64,000 nt of DNA. Origin: an uncultured Bryobacteraceae bacterium (GTDB taxonomy: Bacteria; Acidobacteriota; Terriglobia; Bryobacterales; Bryobacteraceae). The stretch is from contig CALKXJ010000007.1 of the NCBI GenBank assembly GCA_938003835.1, positions 428,890-492,889 on the forward strand. Direction: 5' to 3'. The notes under the pieces were generated by a model. That model was not told the origin of the DNA. It worked only from the letters and a program-made list of their open reading frames with translations, and ran no database searches. Shown here one piece after another: positions 51,841 to 60,890 of this stretch (positions within the stretch are counted from its first letter, which is position 1; each line of letters starts with the position of its first letter). A program made the translations under genes and the position numbers.

Positions 51841-53276
51841 CAGCGTGCGCCTCCGCCGGCGCGCTCCCGCCAGAGCTGCCGGAAGGTCTTCGCAGGCGGC
51901 GGAGGCAGATCCCTCTGGCTAAGCCAGTTGCGAATCGGCCCGAGGTTGAAGAGGGCCGGCACGCTCTTGAGCCAGCCGTCGCCTTCGCTGGTGGTGATTG
52001 CCGAGCTCATTAACGAAGCCAGCTCATAAATCCGCGGGCGGCACATGACCCAGGCCCACACTCCGAAGGCCCAGCGCTCCAGCCGGTTGGTGTCCTCCCG
52101 GACTTTTGCCTTTACGGTTTCCCAGCGTAGGTCGAGCAGGATTTGCGGGATGTCGATCTTGACCGGACAGACTTCCGCGCAGGCGCCGCACAGGCTCGAG
52201 GCGTAGGGCAGCCAGCCCTGCTCCAGGATGCCGTGGAATTGGGGCGTGATGATCGCCCCGATCGGTCCGGAGTAGACCCAGGGGTAGCTGTGCCCGCCGA
52301 TCTTGCGATACACCGGACAGTGGTTGAGACAGGCGCCGCAGCGGATGCAGTAAAGTGACTGGCGCTTGGCGCGGTCCGCCAGCACGCGCGTGCGGCCGTT
52401 GTCGAGCAGGACGAGATGAACCTCCTCGGGCCCGTCGGTCTCGCCCGGGCGGCGCGGGCCGCCGAGCAAGGAAGTGTAGACGGTGAGGGGCTGGCCGGTG
52501 GCGCTGCGGCCGAGCAGCTTGAGGAAAATCGCCAGATCCGCAGTCCGGGGGATTACCTTTTCGATCCCCGCAATCACGATATGCACCCTCGGCAGCGAGC
52601 TCGAAAGGCGCGCATTGCCTTCGTTCTCCACCACCACCGCCAGGCCGGCCTCCGCCACCAGGAAATTCGCCCCCGTGATGCCGATGTCCGCGGCGAGAAA
52701 TTTCTCGCGCAGGGTGCGCCGGGCGATGAGCGTCTGCTTTTCAGGGACGGTCTCGCGCTCGACGCCCAACCGCTCGTGGAACAGATCGCCGATCTGGTAG
52801 CGGGTCTTGTGCAGGGCCGGAGCGACGATGTGGGAGGGCCGTTCGCCGGCGAGCTGGACGATGTACTCGCCCAAATCCGTTTCCACAGCCTCGATGCCGG
52901 CCTCCTCGAGCCGCTCGGTGAGGTTGATCTCCTCGGTGGTCATCGACTTGGACTTGACGATGAGCCGGGCATTCTTCTCGCGCGCCAGCCGCAGGATGAA
53001 GTCGGCGACCTCGCCGCCGTCCTTGGCCCAGACCACTTGGACCCCACGCGCCGTGAGGCGCTTCTCGAGCAGCTCCAGGTAGTAATCGAGGTTCTCGAGC
53101 GTGTGCCTCTTGATCTGGTGCGCCTGCTCGCGCCAGCGTTCGAACTCCGCCGGGTCGCCCTCGGAGATGGCTTGCCGGCGTTTCTCCACCAGCCTGCCGG
53201 TGGAGCTGTAGATGGCCGACTGGAGTCCCGGGTCGGCCAGAGTCTGGCGAATCTGAACCAGCGGGGAGGAGCTCAT
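51840..53276 (-). CDS. lutB: Lactate utilization protein B (iron-sulfur)
   Basis: 478 residues: N-terminal LUD domain (about 70-290) and C-terminal ferredoxin-type region with CIRCGACLNHC and CGACAEVCPVKIDIP, giving two 4Fe-4S clusters, then a DUF3390-like tail. It carries electrons in the LutABC L-lactate dehydrogenase complex at the membrane. Lies 8 bp after lutA. Confidence 0.95.
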   Translation of the reverse strand: MSSSPLVQIRQTLADPGLQSAIYSSTGRLVEKRRQAISEGDPAEFERWREQAHQIKRHTLENLDYYLELLEKRLTARGVQVVWAKDGGEVADFILRLAREKNARLIVKSKSMTTEEINLTERLEEAGIEAVETDLGEYIVQLAGERPSHIVAPALHKTRYQIGDLFHERLGVERETVPEKQTLIARRTLREKFLAADIGITGANFLVAEAGLAVVVENEGNARLSSSLPRVHIVIAGIEKVIPRTADLAIFLKLLGRSATGQPLTVYTSLLGGPRRPGETDGPEEVHLVLLDNGRTRVLADRAKRQSLYCIRCGACLNHCPVYRKIGGHSYPWVYSGPIGAIITPQFHGILEQGWLPYASSLCGACAEVCPVKIDIPQILLDLRWETVKAKVREDTNRLERWAFGVWAWVMCRPRIYELASLMSSAITTSEGDGWLKSVPALFNLGPIRNWLSQRDLPPPPAKTFRQLWRERAGGGAR

Positions 53277-53284
53277 GCGTTCAT

Positions 53285-54010
53285 CTAACGGCTGGCGAGC
53301 ACTTCAGCCAGGTGAAGCGTCTCGATGGGCAGGCCGGCGCGGGAGAGCGCGCCTCGGATCTGCATCAGGCAGGATGCATCCACCGAAACGACGGCCTCGG
53401 CGCCCGTGCGCACAATCGAGCCGAGTTTGACCTGAACCATGCCCCCGGAGATCTCCGGTAGCTTGACCGAGAAGGTGCCGCCAAAGCCGCAACACTCGCC
53501 GGCGGTGTCCATCTCGCGCAGCTCGAGGCCGCGCACGTTCTTGAGCAGCCGCCGGGGCCCGTCATGGATCTTCAGCTCGCGCAGGGCGTGGCAACTGTCG
53601 TGATAGGTGACCACTTTTTCAAGATGCGCGCCCACGTCGTCGATCTTCAGGACCTCAAGCAGGAACTGCGAGAACTCCCAGACGCGGGGCGCCAGCCGGC
53701 GCGCCCGCTCGGCCCACTCCGGTTCTTTTTGAAACAAATCCTCGAAGTGGTGCGTGATCATCGCGGTGCAGGAACCGGAGGGCACGACGATGTACTCGGC
53801 GTTTTCGAATACGCGCAGGAAGTGCCGCGCCACCTGGGCCGCCTCCCTCCGGTAGCCGCTGTTGTAAGCCGGCTGGCCGCAGCAGGTCTGGTCCTCAGGA
53901 AAATCGACGCGACAGCCGGCGCGCTCGAGCACGTCGACCATGGCAAGGCCGATCTTCGGGAAAAGCTGATCGACGATGCAGGTAACGAACAGCGAGACCC
54001 GGACGGGCAT
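53285..54010 (-). CDS. lutA: Lactate utilization protein A (CCG domains)
   Basis: 241 residues with two cysteine-rich CCG motifs, DQTCCGQPAYNSGY and GECCGFGGTFSVK, which bind a Fe-S cluster or heterodisulfide-type site, as in glycolate oxidase subunit F and LutA. First gene of lutABC, whose product converts L-lactate to pyruvate. The ATG at 54010 is 9 nt after a TAGAAT box, without a Shine-Dalgarno. Confidence 0.95.
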   Translation of the reverse strand: MPVRVSLFVTCIVDQLFPKIGLAMVDVLERAGCRVDFPEDQTCCGQPAYNSGYRREAAQVARHFLRVFENAEYIVVPSGSCTAMITHHFEDLFQKEPEWAERARRLAPRVWEFSQFLLEVLKIDDVGAHLEKVVTYHDSCHALRELKIHDGPRRLLKNVRGLELREMDTAGECCGFGGTFSVKLPEISGGMVQVKLGSIVRTGAEAVVSVDASCLMQIRGALSRAGLPIETLHLAEVLASR

Positions 54011-54019
54011 GAAGCTACG

Positions 54020-54025
54020 ATTCTA
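54020..54025 (-). promoter_or_regulatory. -10-like TAGAAT before lutA
   Basis: TAGAAT on the minus strand, 9 nt before the lutA ATG; the leader would be two to three nucleotides. No FadR/LutR-type operator was recognised. Confidence 0.45.
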
Positions 54026-54070
54026 ACAGGCTGCCGGAGGGGCTGATTTAATGGTGGGGAGATTGTCGCC

Positions 54071-56239
54071 ATGCGCCGCCGCACGTTCCTAAAGACCAGC
54101 GCCCTGGCCGCCGCGCCCCCGGTCTCCGGACCGGCTCACGATGAAGCGGCCATCGATTTCCGCTACGCACCGCTCGCGTGGCAGACGGCGATCTGCCTGC
54201 CCGACGATCCCCACAAGAGCCTGGTGGGCGAGCGCGGCGAGCTGCGTTACGGCCATCCGGGCCGCGGCCGGCCGATCGACTACTTCCCGGTCCTTGTCGA
54301 GTTCTCGGCGGCAGGGATGGAGCCGGACCGGGTGATCCGGCAGCAGTTGGAAGCGCCCGCAATCCCGATCGTGCACACGCGCATCGAGCGGCCGGAGCTG
54401 TTCCTGGATCTTCTCGCGTTCGCCACCTCGAGCGAAGCCGAGGGCCGTGTCGACAACGTCATCTTCGAACTGCGGCCGAGGCGTGCGCGGCGGGTCTACG
54501 CGCGGCCCCTCGTGAAGATCCGCACGCGGGAGCCGGTGCATGTGGCGCGCGAAGGCCGCGCAACCATCGTCCGGCTGGGCGCGGCCGACCGGCCGCCGTT
54601 ACTCATCGCCGATGCCCCGCTCGCGCTCCGGGACACGGCCACGGCCGCCATTCTCACCGGCGAGGAGGGCGAGGCTTTGCCGGAGCGGCCCCTGCGCCTG
54701 TTCGTGCGCTTTCCGCAGCAGGGCCAGGAGGTGGCGCGCCTCCGGGCGGGTCTCGAAGCGCCGGAGGCGCTCCTCGAGCAGGCCCGGACCTTCTGGCGCG
54801 GCTGGTCACCCTGCCAGGGAGGCGTGAATTTCGCGCTGCCCGGCCGCTACGGAGAGTTCTTCGCCGCCTCGGCGCGCAACATCTTGCAGGCGCGCGAACT
54901 CCGCGACGGCCGCCTGACCTTCCAGGTCGGTCCCACGGTCTATCGCGGCCTGTGGGTCGTCGACGGGCATTTCCTGCTCGAAGCGGCCCGGTATCTGGGC
55001 TATACGCGCGAGGTCCAGCAGGGTCTCGAAACCACCTGGTCCTATCAGGACCCAAGCGGCGGCATCTTCGCCGCCGCGGGCAAGGAGCATTTCAAGGACA
55101 CCGCGATCGCCATGTTTACGCTGGTGCGCCTGGCCGAACTCAATCAGGACTGGAGCTACTTCCGGAAGATGCAGTCCGAGATCCTCCGCGGCGTGCGGTT
55201 CCTCGAGAGCCTGCGCGAGCGGGCGCGCCAGGAGGGCTCCGCCAACGGGCGTTACGGGCTGCTGTGCCGCGGCATGGGCGACGGCGGCCTGGGTGGAATC
55301 CGCTCGGAGTTCACCAACACGCTCTGGACGCTGGCCGGGCTGCGCGCGGTCGCCGAGGCGGGCGAGCGCTTGGGATGGGCCGAGGCCGGCGGCATCCGGC
55401 GGTTCTACGAAGAGCTGCGCCGGGGGTTCTTCGAGGCCGCGCGCCAGGAGATGCGGCGCCATCCGCTGGGCTTCGACTACCTGCCCATGCTGATGCGGGA
55501 AGACCCGCAGTGGGAGGACCAGGACGAGCGGCGGCGGCCGCAGCCGCAGGTGGCGCAGTGGGCCCTGTCGCAGGCCATCTATCCGGGGCTCGTCTTTGCA
55601 CCCGACGACCCGGTGGTGGCGGGCCACGTCGCCCTGATGCAGGCGGTGACCGCCGAGGACGTGCCCGTCGAAACCGGCTGGATCCCGCACGAGGGCCTCT
55701 GGGTCTACAACGCCGCCTTCGTCGCCCATGTCTATCTTTGGGCCGGGCTCGCGGATTGGGCGCGCCTCACCTTCCACGGCTTCCTGAATCACGCCTCGCC
55801 GCTTTACTGCTGGCGCGAGGAGCAACCGTTGCGCGGCTCGGCCGTGGCCACCTACGTCGGCGACATGCCGCACAATTGGGCGAGCGCCGAATGCATCCTC
55901 TACCTGCGTCACATGCTGGCGCTCGAGGACGGCCCGGCCCTAAGGCTGCTGGCCGGAGTCGGCGACTTCGAACTCGCCGCCGCACGGCCGTATGAGCTGG
56001 GTGGCACGCCGACACGCTTCGGCGATCTCGCGCTGCGGCTCGAATCCGACGGCGACGCCTGGCGGCTCGAATTCGAGCGCGGCGCGGGACCGGCGCCGGG
56101 GCGTCTCGAGCTTCCTGCGCGGCTGGGCCGGCGCCGCCTCCGGGCGGTCGAGGGAGCCGGCTACGCCGAGGAGCGGGGATTCGTGCGAATCGATCCCGCC
56201 GCGCGGGCCTTCCGAGTCATCTGGGAGCGCGGGGCCTGA
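54071..56239 (+). CDS. Tat-exported six-hairpin glycosidase-like protein
   Basis: 722 residues. RRRTFLKTSALAAAP is a twin-arginine signal. After a beta domain of about 220 residues comes an (alpha/alpha)6-barrel-like domain (about 250-620; LWVVDGHFLLEAARYLGY and NGRYGLLCRGMGDGG), then a short C-terminal beta domain. The layout matches glucoamylase/hydrolase-like GH families, and an Asp or Glu pair in WVVDGH and ETGWIPHEG could be catalytic. Substrate unknown. GGGGAG upstream of the ATG acts as Shine-Dalgarno. Confidence 0.7.
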   Translation: MRRRTFLKTSALAAAPPVSGPAHDEAAIDFRYAPLAWQTAICLPDDPHKSLVGERGELRYGHPGRGRPIDYFPVLVEFSAAGMEPDRVIRQQLEAPAIPIVHTRIERPELFLDLLAFATSSEAEGRVDNVIFELRPRRARRVYARPLVKIRTREPVHVAREGRATIVRLGAADRPPLLIADAPLALRDTATAAILTGEEGEALPERPLRLFVRFPQQGQEVARLRAGLEAPEALLEQARTFWRGWSPCQGGVNFALPGRYGEFFAASARNILQARELRDGRLTFQVGPTVYRGLWVVDGHFLLEAARYLGYTREVQQGLETTWSYQDPSGGIFAAAGKEHFKDTAIAMFTLVRLAELNQDWSYFRKMQSEILRGVRFLESLRERARQEGSANGRYGLLCRGMGDGGLGGIRSEFTNTLWTLAGLRAVAEAGERLGWAEAGGIRRFYEELRRGFFEAARQEMRRHPLGFDYLPMLMREDPQWEDQDERRRPQPQVAQWALSQAIYPGLVFAPDDPVVAGHVALMQAVTAEDVPVETGWIPHEGLWVYNAAFVAHVYLWAGLADWARLTFHGFLNHASPLYCWREEQPLRGSAVATYVGDMPHNWASAECILYLRHMLALEDGPALRLLAGVGDFELAAARPYELGGTPTRFGDLALRLESDGDAWRLEFERGAGPAPGRLELPARLGRRRLRAVEGAGYAEERGFVRIDPAARAFRVIWERGA

Positions 56240-57222
56240 CGGTCCGGAGACCGAGGCGCCCGGAGCGTCTGTTTGCCGCAGCTTGGCGCGCAAACGACTT
56301 CCGGCCTGTGCCGCCCCGAAGTCGGACGAGGGGGACAAAGTCGCCATGCGGCGTTCTGCGGCGATTCCTGGTTGGCCTTCTCGAGGCACAATACCCGGCG
56401 GGTCGAGCTACGGACCCTGATCGGTTCGCGAAAGACCATCGCCGTTTGGCTGGGAAATCCCGTATTCGTGGGTTTTCTCGGTTACTGTGCTCCCCTGCTC
56501 AGGAGCTCCACGGTCCCCTGCCGTCCACGGTGGCCTACGAGAGGATCGACTACGAGGTCCCTTCGGGCGAGCAACGGGGGATCGAGCAACCTGTCTTCGC
56601 AGTGCGATCGGACGGGGCCACCTGCAAGGCCGTTCGGCGGCAGGCGCCGGACGGACAGGAAATTACCGTCCGGACGATCCGGGATCCCGCGTGTAAGGGG
56701 ATGATCGGGATCGACGAATCGACCAGGTCCCTGATCACTTTCGGCTTATACCCGGATGAAGTCCGCAGGCAGCGTCTGCCGCGAGCCGCCTACCCGGCGG
56801 GTGTGCCGGATCCGGCCGTCACGATACTGGGTCCCGGACACAACCCATCCGTTTCGCGGTTCCCTGCACCGAATGCGAGGCAGGCCCAGGGTTCATCCGG
56901 CGCACCCTGGACAAATGGGTATCGCCCGAGCTCGGCAGTCTGCCCTTGCGCGTCGTGCTTGGTTTCATCGCCGGCGACGGGCGCCTGGTGGTGATGGGTG
57001 TCCGGGAGGCGAAGGCGGTGGTTCTCGGCGAACCGGACGACGCGTTATTTGAAATCCCGAATTACCCGGAAAGGTCTCCGTCCCAGGTGGTACGGGAATT
57101 CGAAAGAAAATACAGTCTTGCCCAGCCCGGGAAGCCTTTCGCCGATCTCGAATTCCACGACCGGCGCTATGAGGAATCGCGAAAGCAGTTGGGGAGAGGC
57201 CGCTCAAGGCGCTCCGAGCCGC
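56240..57222. other. 983-bp region between the glycosidase and PH-domain genes
   Basis: It holds the frameshifted remnant at 56411-57200 and nothing else recognised. No terminator hairpin, tRNA or repeat was seen. The first 170 bases after the glycosidase stop show no clear promoter. Confidence 0.5.
56411..57200 (+). pseudogene. Decayed gene of an acidobacterial membrane-anchored protein, two frameshifts
   Basis: Coding-like sequence moves through three frames. A hydrophobic segment (KTIAVWLGNPVFVGFLGY, about 56432-56500) is in one frame. The part with IDYEVPSGEQRGIEQPVF and VRRQAPDGQEITVRTIRDP (from about 56524) is in the next, and FIRRTLDKWVSPELGSLPLR plus FEIPNYPERSPSQVVREFE (from about 56860) in the third. 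The order and the phrases ERSPSQV and EVRRxxAPDG resemble a one-helix acidobacterial secreted family. Each step fits a one-base deletion. No start codon is found for the first part. Assembly error is possible. Confidence 0.55.
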
Positions 57223-57657
57223 CTATTTCGCCCGCTCGGCGAGCTGGAGAATCTGGTCGGCCACCTGGCGCGGCCGGTCGACGTTGTGGATCACGATGCG
57301 GCTGGTCTCACCCGCCGTCTCGAGCGACAGATCGCCCGTGTCGAGCATGCGCTGGCCGAGCGACTGGTCCACGCGGACGTCCTGGAGCTTGCCGAGCTCC
57401 ATGGTCCGCGCGGTCTTGCTCAAGATGCCCGATTCGAAGCGCACGCGCCCGCCCTCGACCGTAAGGCGCGTGAAGCGCCGCCCGATGTGACGCAGGCCCG
57501 CCCAGACGACCAGGAGCACGGGCACGGCCAGCAGGTAGAGCCAGGCGGATTGCTCTTTGGCCAACGCCACCACCGCAACCGCCACGGCGAGCAGCCCCGA
57601 CAAGATGTAAGTCGCCTTCAGCAACTTCGCGCTGGGACGAACGATCAGCTCCGGCAT
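57223..57657 (-). CDS. Membrane protein with bacterial PH domain (YdbT-like)
   Basis: 144 residues from the ATG at 57657, with GGAGG 10 bases upstream (a TTG at 57666 is too close to it). Two N-terminal helices (about 18-32 and 38-54) form a hairpin anchor; the rest is a PH-like beta domain with FTRLTVEGGRVRFESGILSK and TMELGKLQDVRVDQSLGQR, typical of bPH_2. Role unknown. A TAGAAT box lies at 57682-57687 on this strand. Confidence 0.85.
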   Translation of the reverse strand: MPELIVRPSAKLLKATYILSGLLAVAVAVVALAKEQSAWLYLLAVPVLLVVWAGLRHIGRRFTRLTVEGGRVRFESGILSKTARTMELGKLQDVRVDQSLGQRMLDTGDLSLETAGETSRIVIHNVDRPRQVADQILQLAERAK

Positions 57658-57681
57658 CGGCCGCAACGCCTCCTCGGGGGG

Positions 57682-57687
57682 ATTCTA
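57682..57687 (-). promoter_or_regulatory. -10-like TAGAAT for the PH-domain gene
   Basis: TAGAAT, then 24 nt containing GAGGAGG before the ATG at 57657: a leadered arrangement with a Shine-Dalgarno, facing away from the next box. Confidence 0.45.
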
Positions 57688-57706
57688 CCGCGACCGGCCC
57701 TGCCAG

Positions 57707-57712
57707 TATACT
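57707..57712 (+). promoter_or_regulatory. -10 TATACT for the GHL6 protein
   Basis: TATACT followed by 6 nt (GAGGCC) and the ATG at 57719: the expected start point lies on the start codon. No Shine-Dalgarno can be part of such a transcript. Confidence 0.5.
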
Positions 57713-57718
57713 GAGGCC

Positions 57719-59860
57719 ATGCTGAGCCGACGGGAGTTCTTCGAGCAGACCGCCTTCGCCGCCGCGGTCGCGCCGCAGGCGGCCGAGCCGTGGTTCGACA
57801 AGCCGATGCGCTGGGGCCAGCTCGTGCTGGCCGAGGACGATCCGGGCAATCCGCGCTACGACGCGAAATTCTGGATCGACTACTTCCGCCGGACCCATTG
57901 CGACGCGGTGAACCTGAGCGCGGGCGGCTGCGTCGCCTACTATCCCACGCAGATTCCGTTTCATCACCGCAGCCGCTGGATGGGCGACCGCGACCCGTTC
58001 GGCGAGCTGTTCGAGGCGTGCAAGAAGCTGGGCATGGTGGTCGTTGCACGCACGGATCCGCACTCGATCCGGGACGACGCCGCGCAGGCTCATCCCGAGT
58101 GGGTCCAGATCACCGCCGACGGCCGGCCGCGGCGCCACTGGGCCACGCCGGGCCGCTGGGTGACCTGCGCGCTCGGACCTTACAACTTCGAGTTCATGAC
58201 CGAGGTGCACCGCGAGATCGCCACGCTCTACGCCATCGACGGGATCTTCTCGAACCGCTGGGCGGGCCACGGCATCTGCTACTGCGAGCACTGCCGGCGC
58301 AACTTCTATGACGCGCACAAGATGGATCTGCCGCGCACGGAGGATCCGCACGATCCGGCGCGCCGCGCCTACATCCGGTGGCGCCAGCAGCGCCTGTTCG
58401 AGCTCTGGCGGCTCTGGGACGCCGAGATCCGCAAGATTCGCCCCGGCGCGCGCTTTATCGCCAATTCGGGCGGCGGCGCGTTGAGCGAGCTCGACATGAA
58501 GACGATCGGCGAGCTGGCCGAGACGCTCTTTGCCGACCGGCAGGCGCGCCGCGGCCTGATGCCGCCGTGGGCGGCGGGAAAGAACGCCAAGGAGTTCCGC
58601 GCCACGCTCGGCCGCAAGGCGATCGCCGGCATCACCAGTGTGGGCCTCGAGGAGCCCTATCGATGGAAGGACTCCGTGCAGACGGCCGAGGAGATCCGCC
58701 TGTGGATGGCTGACGGCGTCGCCCACGGCCTCCGGCCCTGGTTCATCAAATTCTGCGGCGTCGTTCACGACAGGCGGTGGCTCAAGCCCGTCGAGGAGTT
58801 CTACGCCTGGCACCATCGCAACGAGCGTTACCTGCGCAACGAGGACCCGCTGGCGCGCGTGGGACTCGTCTATTCGCAGCAGACGGCCTGGTTCTACGGC
58901 GGGCCGCAGGCGCGCGCGAAGGTCGAAGACCACATCCTCGGCTGGTATCACGCCCTGGTCGAGGCGCGGATTCCCTTCGAGATGGTGCACGACAGGCTGC
59001 TCGATGAGGCGCACACCCGGGCGTTCAAGACGCTGATCTTGCCGAATGTCGCCGCGCTATCGGAGGCCCAGTGCGACGAGCTCCGCGCCTTCGTCCGCCG
59101 CGGCGGGAGCCTGGTGGCGACGCTCGAGACTTCGCTCTACGACGAGCTCGGCGAGCCGCGCGGCGACTTCGGCCTGGCCGATCTCTTCGGCGTGCGCTTC
59201 ACCGGCCGCTTCACGCCCCGGATGCAGAACTCCTATCTCACGGTGCGCCCGCCGCATCCGATCCTGCGGGGCCTCGAGGACGCCGGGCGCATCATCAACG
59301 GCGTCCAGCGGGTGGACGTCGAGCCGGCGGAGCGCTTCGAGCGGCCTCCGCTGACGCTGGTGCCGAGCTATCCGGACCTGCCGATGGAGGAGGTCTACCC
59401 ACGGCAGGCCGCGACCGACATTGCCGAGGTGTACCTGCGCGAGCTTGGGCCGAGCCGCATCGTCTATTTCCCCTGGGACATCGATCGCACCTTCTGGGAG
59501 GTGCAGTGCGCTGATCACGGCCGGCTACTGGCCAACGCGGTCGACTGGGCCACCAACGAGGAGCCTCCGGTGAGGGTGACCGGCCGGGGCGTCGTCGACG
59601 TCGCCGCCTGGCGCCAGCGCGACTCCGTCACCGTCCATCTGGTGAACCTGACGAACCCGATGATGATGAAGGGGCCGTATCGCGAGGTAATCCCGCTGGG
59701 AACCCAAACCGTGAGGCTGCGGCTGCCCGAGGGCCGGCGCGCCCGGCGCGTCCAACTGTTGGTGAGCGGCACCACGCCCACGGTGGCGAGCTCCGGCAAC
59801 CAGCTCACCGTAACTGTGCCGTCAATCGGCCTGCACGAGGTTGTTGCCGTGGATCTGTAA
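57719..59860 (+). CDS. Tat-exported GHL6-type glycoside-hydrolase-like protein
   Basis: 713 residues. SRREFFEQTAFAAAV is a twin-arginine signal. The N-terminal TIM-barrel (about 30-370) has HCDAVNLSAGGCVAYYP, VVARTDPHSI, IDGIFSNRWAG and CYCEHCRRNF and matches the hypothetical glycosyl hydrolase 6 (GHL6) group; a beta-galactosidase-trimerisation/amidotransferase-like domain (about 385-610) follows, then a short beta domain. Likely a polysaccharide or oligosaccharide hydrolase outside the cytoplasm. Substrate unknown. Confidence 0.75.
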   Translation: MLSRREFFEQTAFAAAVAPQAAEPWFDKPMRWGQLVLAEDDPGNPRYDAKFWIDYFRRTHCDAVNLSAGGCVAYYPTQIPFHHRSRWMGDRDPFGELFEACKKLGMVVVARTDPHSIRDDAAQAHPEWVQITADGRPRRHWATPGRWVTCALGPYNFEFMTEVHREIATLYAIDGIFSNRWAGHGICYCEHCRRNFYDAHKMDLPRTEDPHDPARRAYIRWRQQRLFELWRLWDAEIRKIRPGARFIANSGGGALSELDMKTIGELAETLFADRQARRGLMPPWAAGKNAKEFRATLGRKAIAGITSVGLEEPYRWKDSVQTAEEIRLWMADGVAHGLRPWFIKFCGVVHDRRWLKPVEEFYAWHHRNERYLRNEDPLARVGLVYSQQTAWFYGGPQARAKVEDHILGWYHALVEARIPFEMVHDRLLDEAHTRAFKTLILPNVAALSEAQCDELRAFVRRGGSLVATLETSLYDELGEPRGDFGLADLFGVRFTGRFTPRMQNSYLTVRPPHPILRGLEDAGRIINGVQRVDVEPAERFERPPLTLVPSYPDLPMEEVYPRQAATDIAEVYLRELGPSRIVYFPWDIDRTFWEVQCADHGRLLANAVDWATNEEPPVRVTGRGVVDVAAWRQRDSVTVHLVNLTNPMMMKGPYREVIPLGTQTVRLRLPEGRRARRVQLLVSGTTPTVASSGNQLTVTVPSIGLHEVVAVDL

Positions 59861-59904
59861 CATCCTCGGAACGCGGGCGAGCATCAGGGCCTACCCGAGC
59901 CGAT

Positions 59905-60819
59905 TTACGGAACCCGGAAAGTCAGCTCGAGCGTCCGGGCGCGCTCGAGAAGGGCTTCTTGCTTTACCAGCCTGCCTCCCGGCCGGCCGGCCGCGACGGT
60001 CACTGTTCCGGCGGGAACTCCCCGAAACTCGACCGAACCGTCCACGCCGGTGCGAGCGAGCCTGTTCGCCGCTTCGAAGACGGTGCGTGTCTGTCGCTGC
60101 TCGGCGGTGTACGGCTCGCTTTCGCCAGATGCTTGAAGCCGGAGGGTCGCCTCTGGCACAGGGGCGCCGGCCCAGTCGACCACCTTGATGCGCACGCGCT
60201 GCCCAGCCCGCGAGAGAGTCACCAGCACACCCTGCATCGCCACTCCGGTCAGCGTCAACGGTGCAGTAAACCCTGGAAGCCGGTCCTCGCCCGACGCCGC
60301 CAGTACGAAAGGCCGGCCCTGGGCGACGGCCGGAACAGTGAAGTAGCCGAGATCGTCTGAGCGGACATTGCCCGCTTCCTGATCGAACACAAGTCGGCGA
60401 AACTCGCCGGGATAGTGCACTCGGACCAAAGCCCCTGCCACCTGCCGGCCGTTGTCATCGACCACCCGCCCGCTGACCTGGCCGGCCGGCTGTAGGACAA
60501 AGTCCAGACTCAGTTCTTGCCCGGCGGAGGCAATCTCCCGTTCCGCCGAGATGTAGCCGGCGGCCTTAGCCACAACCAGCAGCCTGGGTTCCGCCTCCAC
60601 GTTGATCGAGAAGCGCCCTTGGCTGTCCGTCCAAAAGCTGCGTGCCCGCACAGAGGGCGGGCCGGTAACGACCTGGAGGTCCCCAGCAACGGGGTTGCCG
60701 TCGGCCGCGATGACGCGCCCCGTCAGCTTGAGCGTCTTGCCTTCGACATTGGCAGACCAGAAGAAGGCCGCCGGCGATAAGAAGCCGATAATTCGCAGCA
60801 GCATTCGTGATTCCAACAT
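59905..60819 (-). CDS. Secreted protein with carboxypeptidase-regulatory-like domains
   Basis: 304 residues from the ATG at 60819, with GGGGAGG well placed upstream. Signal peptide to about residue 27. Three Ig-like carboxypeptidase D regulatory domains: about 30-115 (LTGRVIAADGNPVAG), about 118-205 (VSGRVVDDNGRQVAGA) and a C-terminal one with RIKVVDWAGAPVPEA. No catalytic domain. It may act as an adhesion or receptor-accessory protein. A 21-base imperfect palindrome lies 32-52 bases upstream of the start. Confidence 0.7.
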   Translation of the reverse strand: MLESRMLLRIIGFLSPAAFFWSANVEGKTLKLTGRVIAADGNPVAGDLQVVTGPPSVRARSFWTDSQGRFSINVEAEPRLLVVAKAAGYISAEREIASAGQELSLDFVLQPAGQVSGRVVDDNGRQVAGALVRVHYPGEFRRLVFDQEAGNVRSDDLGYFTVPAVAQGRPFVLAASGEDRLPGFTAPLTLTGVAMQGVLVTLSRAGQRVRIKVVDWAGAPVPEATLRLQASGESEPYTAEQRQTRTVFEAANRLARTGVDGSVEFRGVPAGTVTVAAGRPGGRLVKQEALLERARTLELTFRVP

Positions 60820-60850
60820 CGAATCCTCCCCGTTGACCTTGTCTCGCCCA

Positions 60851-60871
60851 CCTACCAGGTACACCTGTAGG
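60851..60871. promoter_or_regulatory. Imperfect palindrome upstream of the regulatory-domain protein
   Basis: Outer arms CCTA and TAGG with inner arms CAGGT and ACCTG around a two-base centre; one base (C at 60855) is unpaired. The size and position, 32 bases before the ATG at 60819, fit an operator. No regulator gene of known type is adjacent except the Fis-type remnant at 60891. Confidence 0.4.
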
Positions 60872-60890
60872 ACGGATCGCGCGACCGCAG

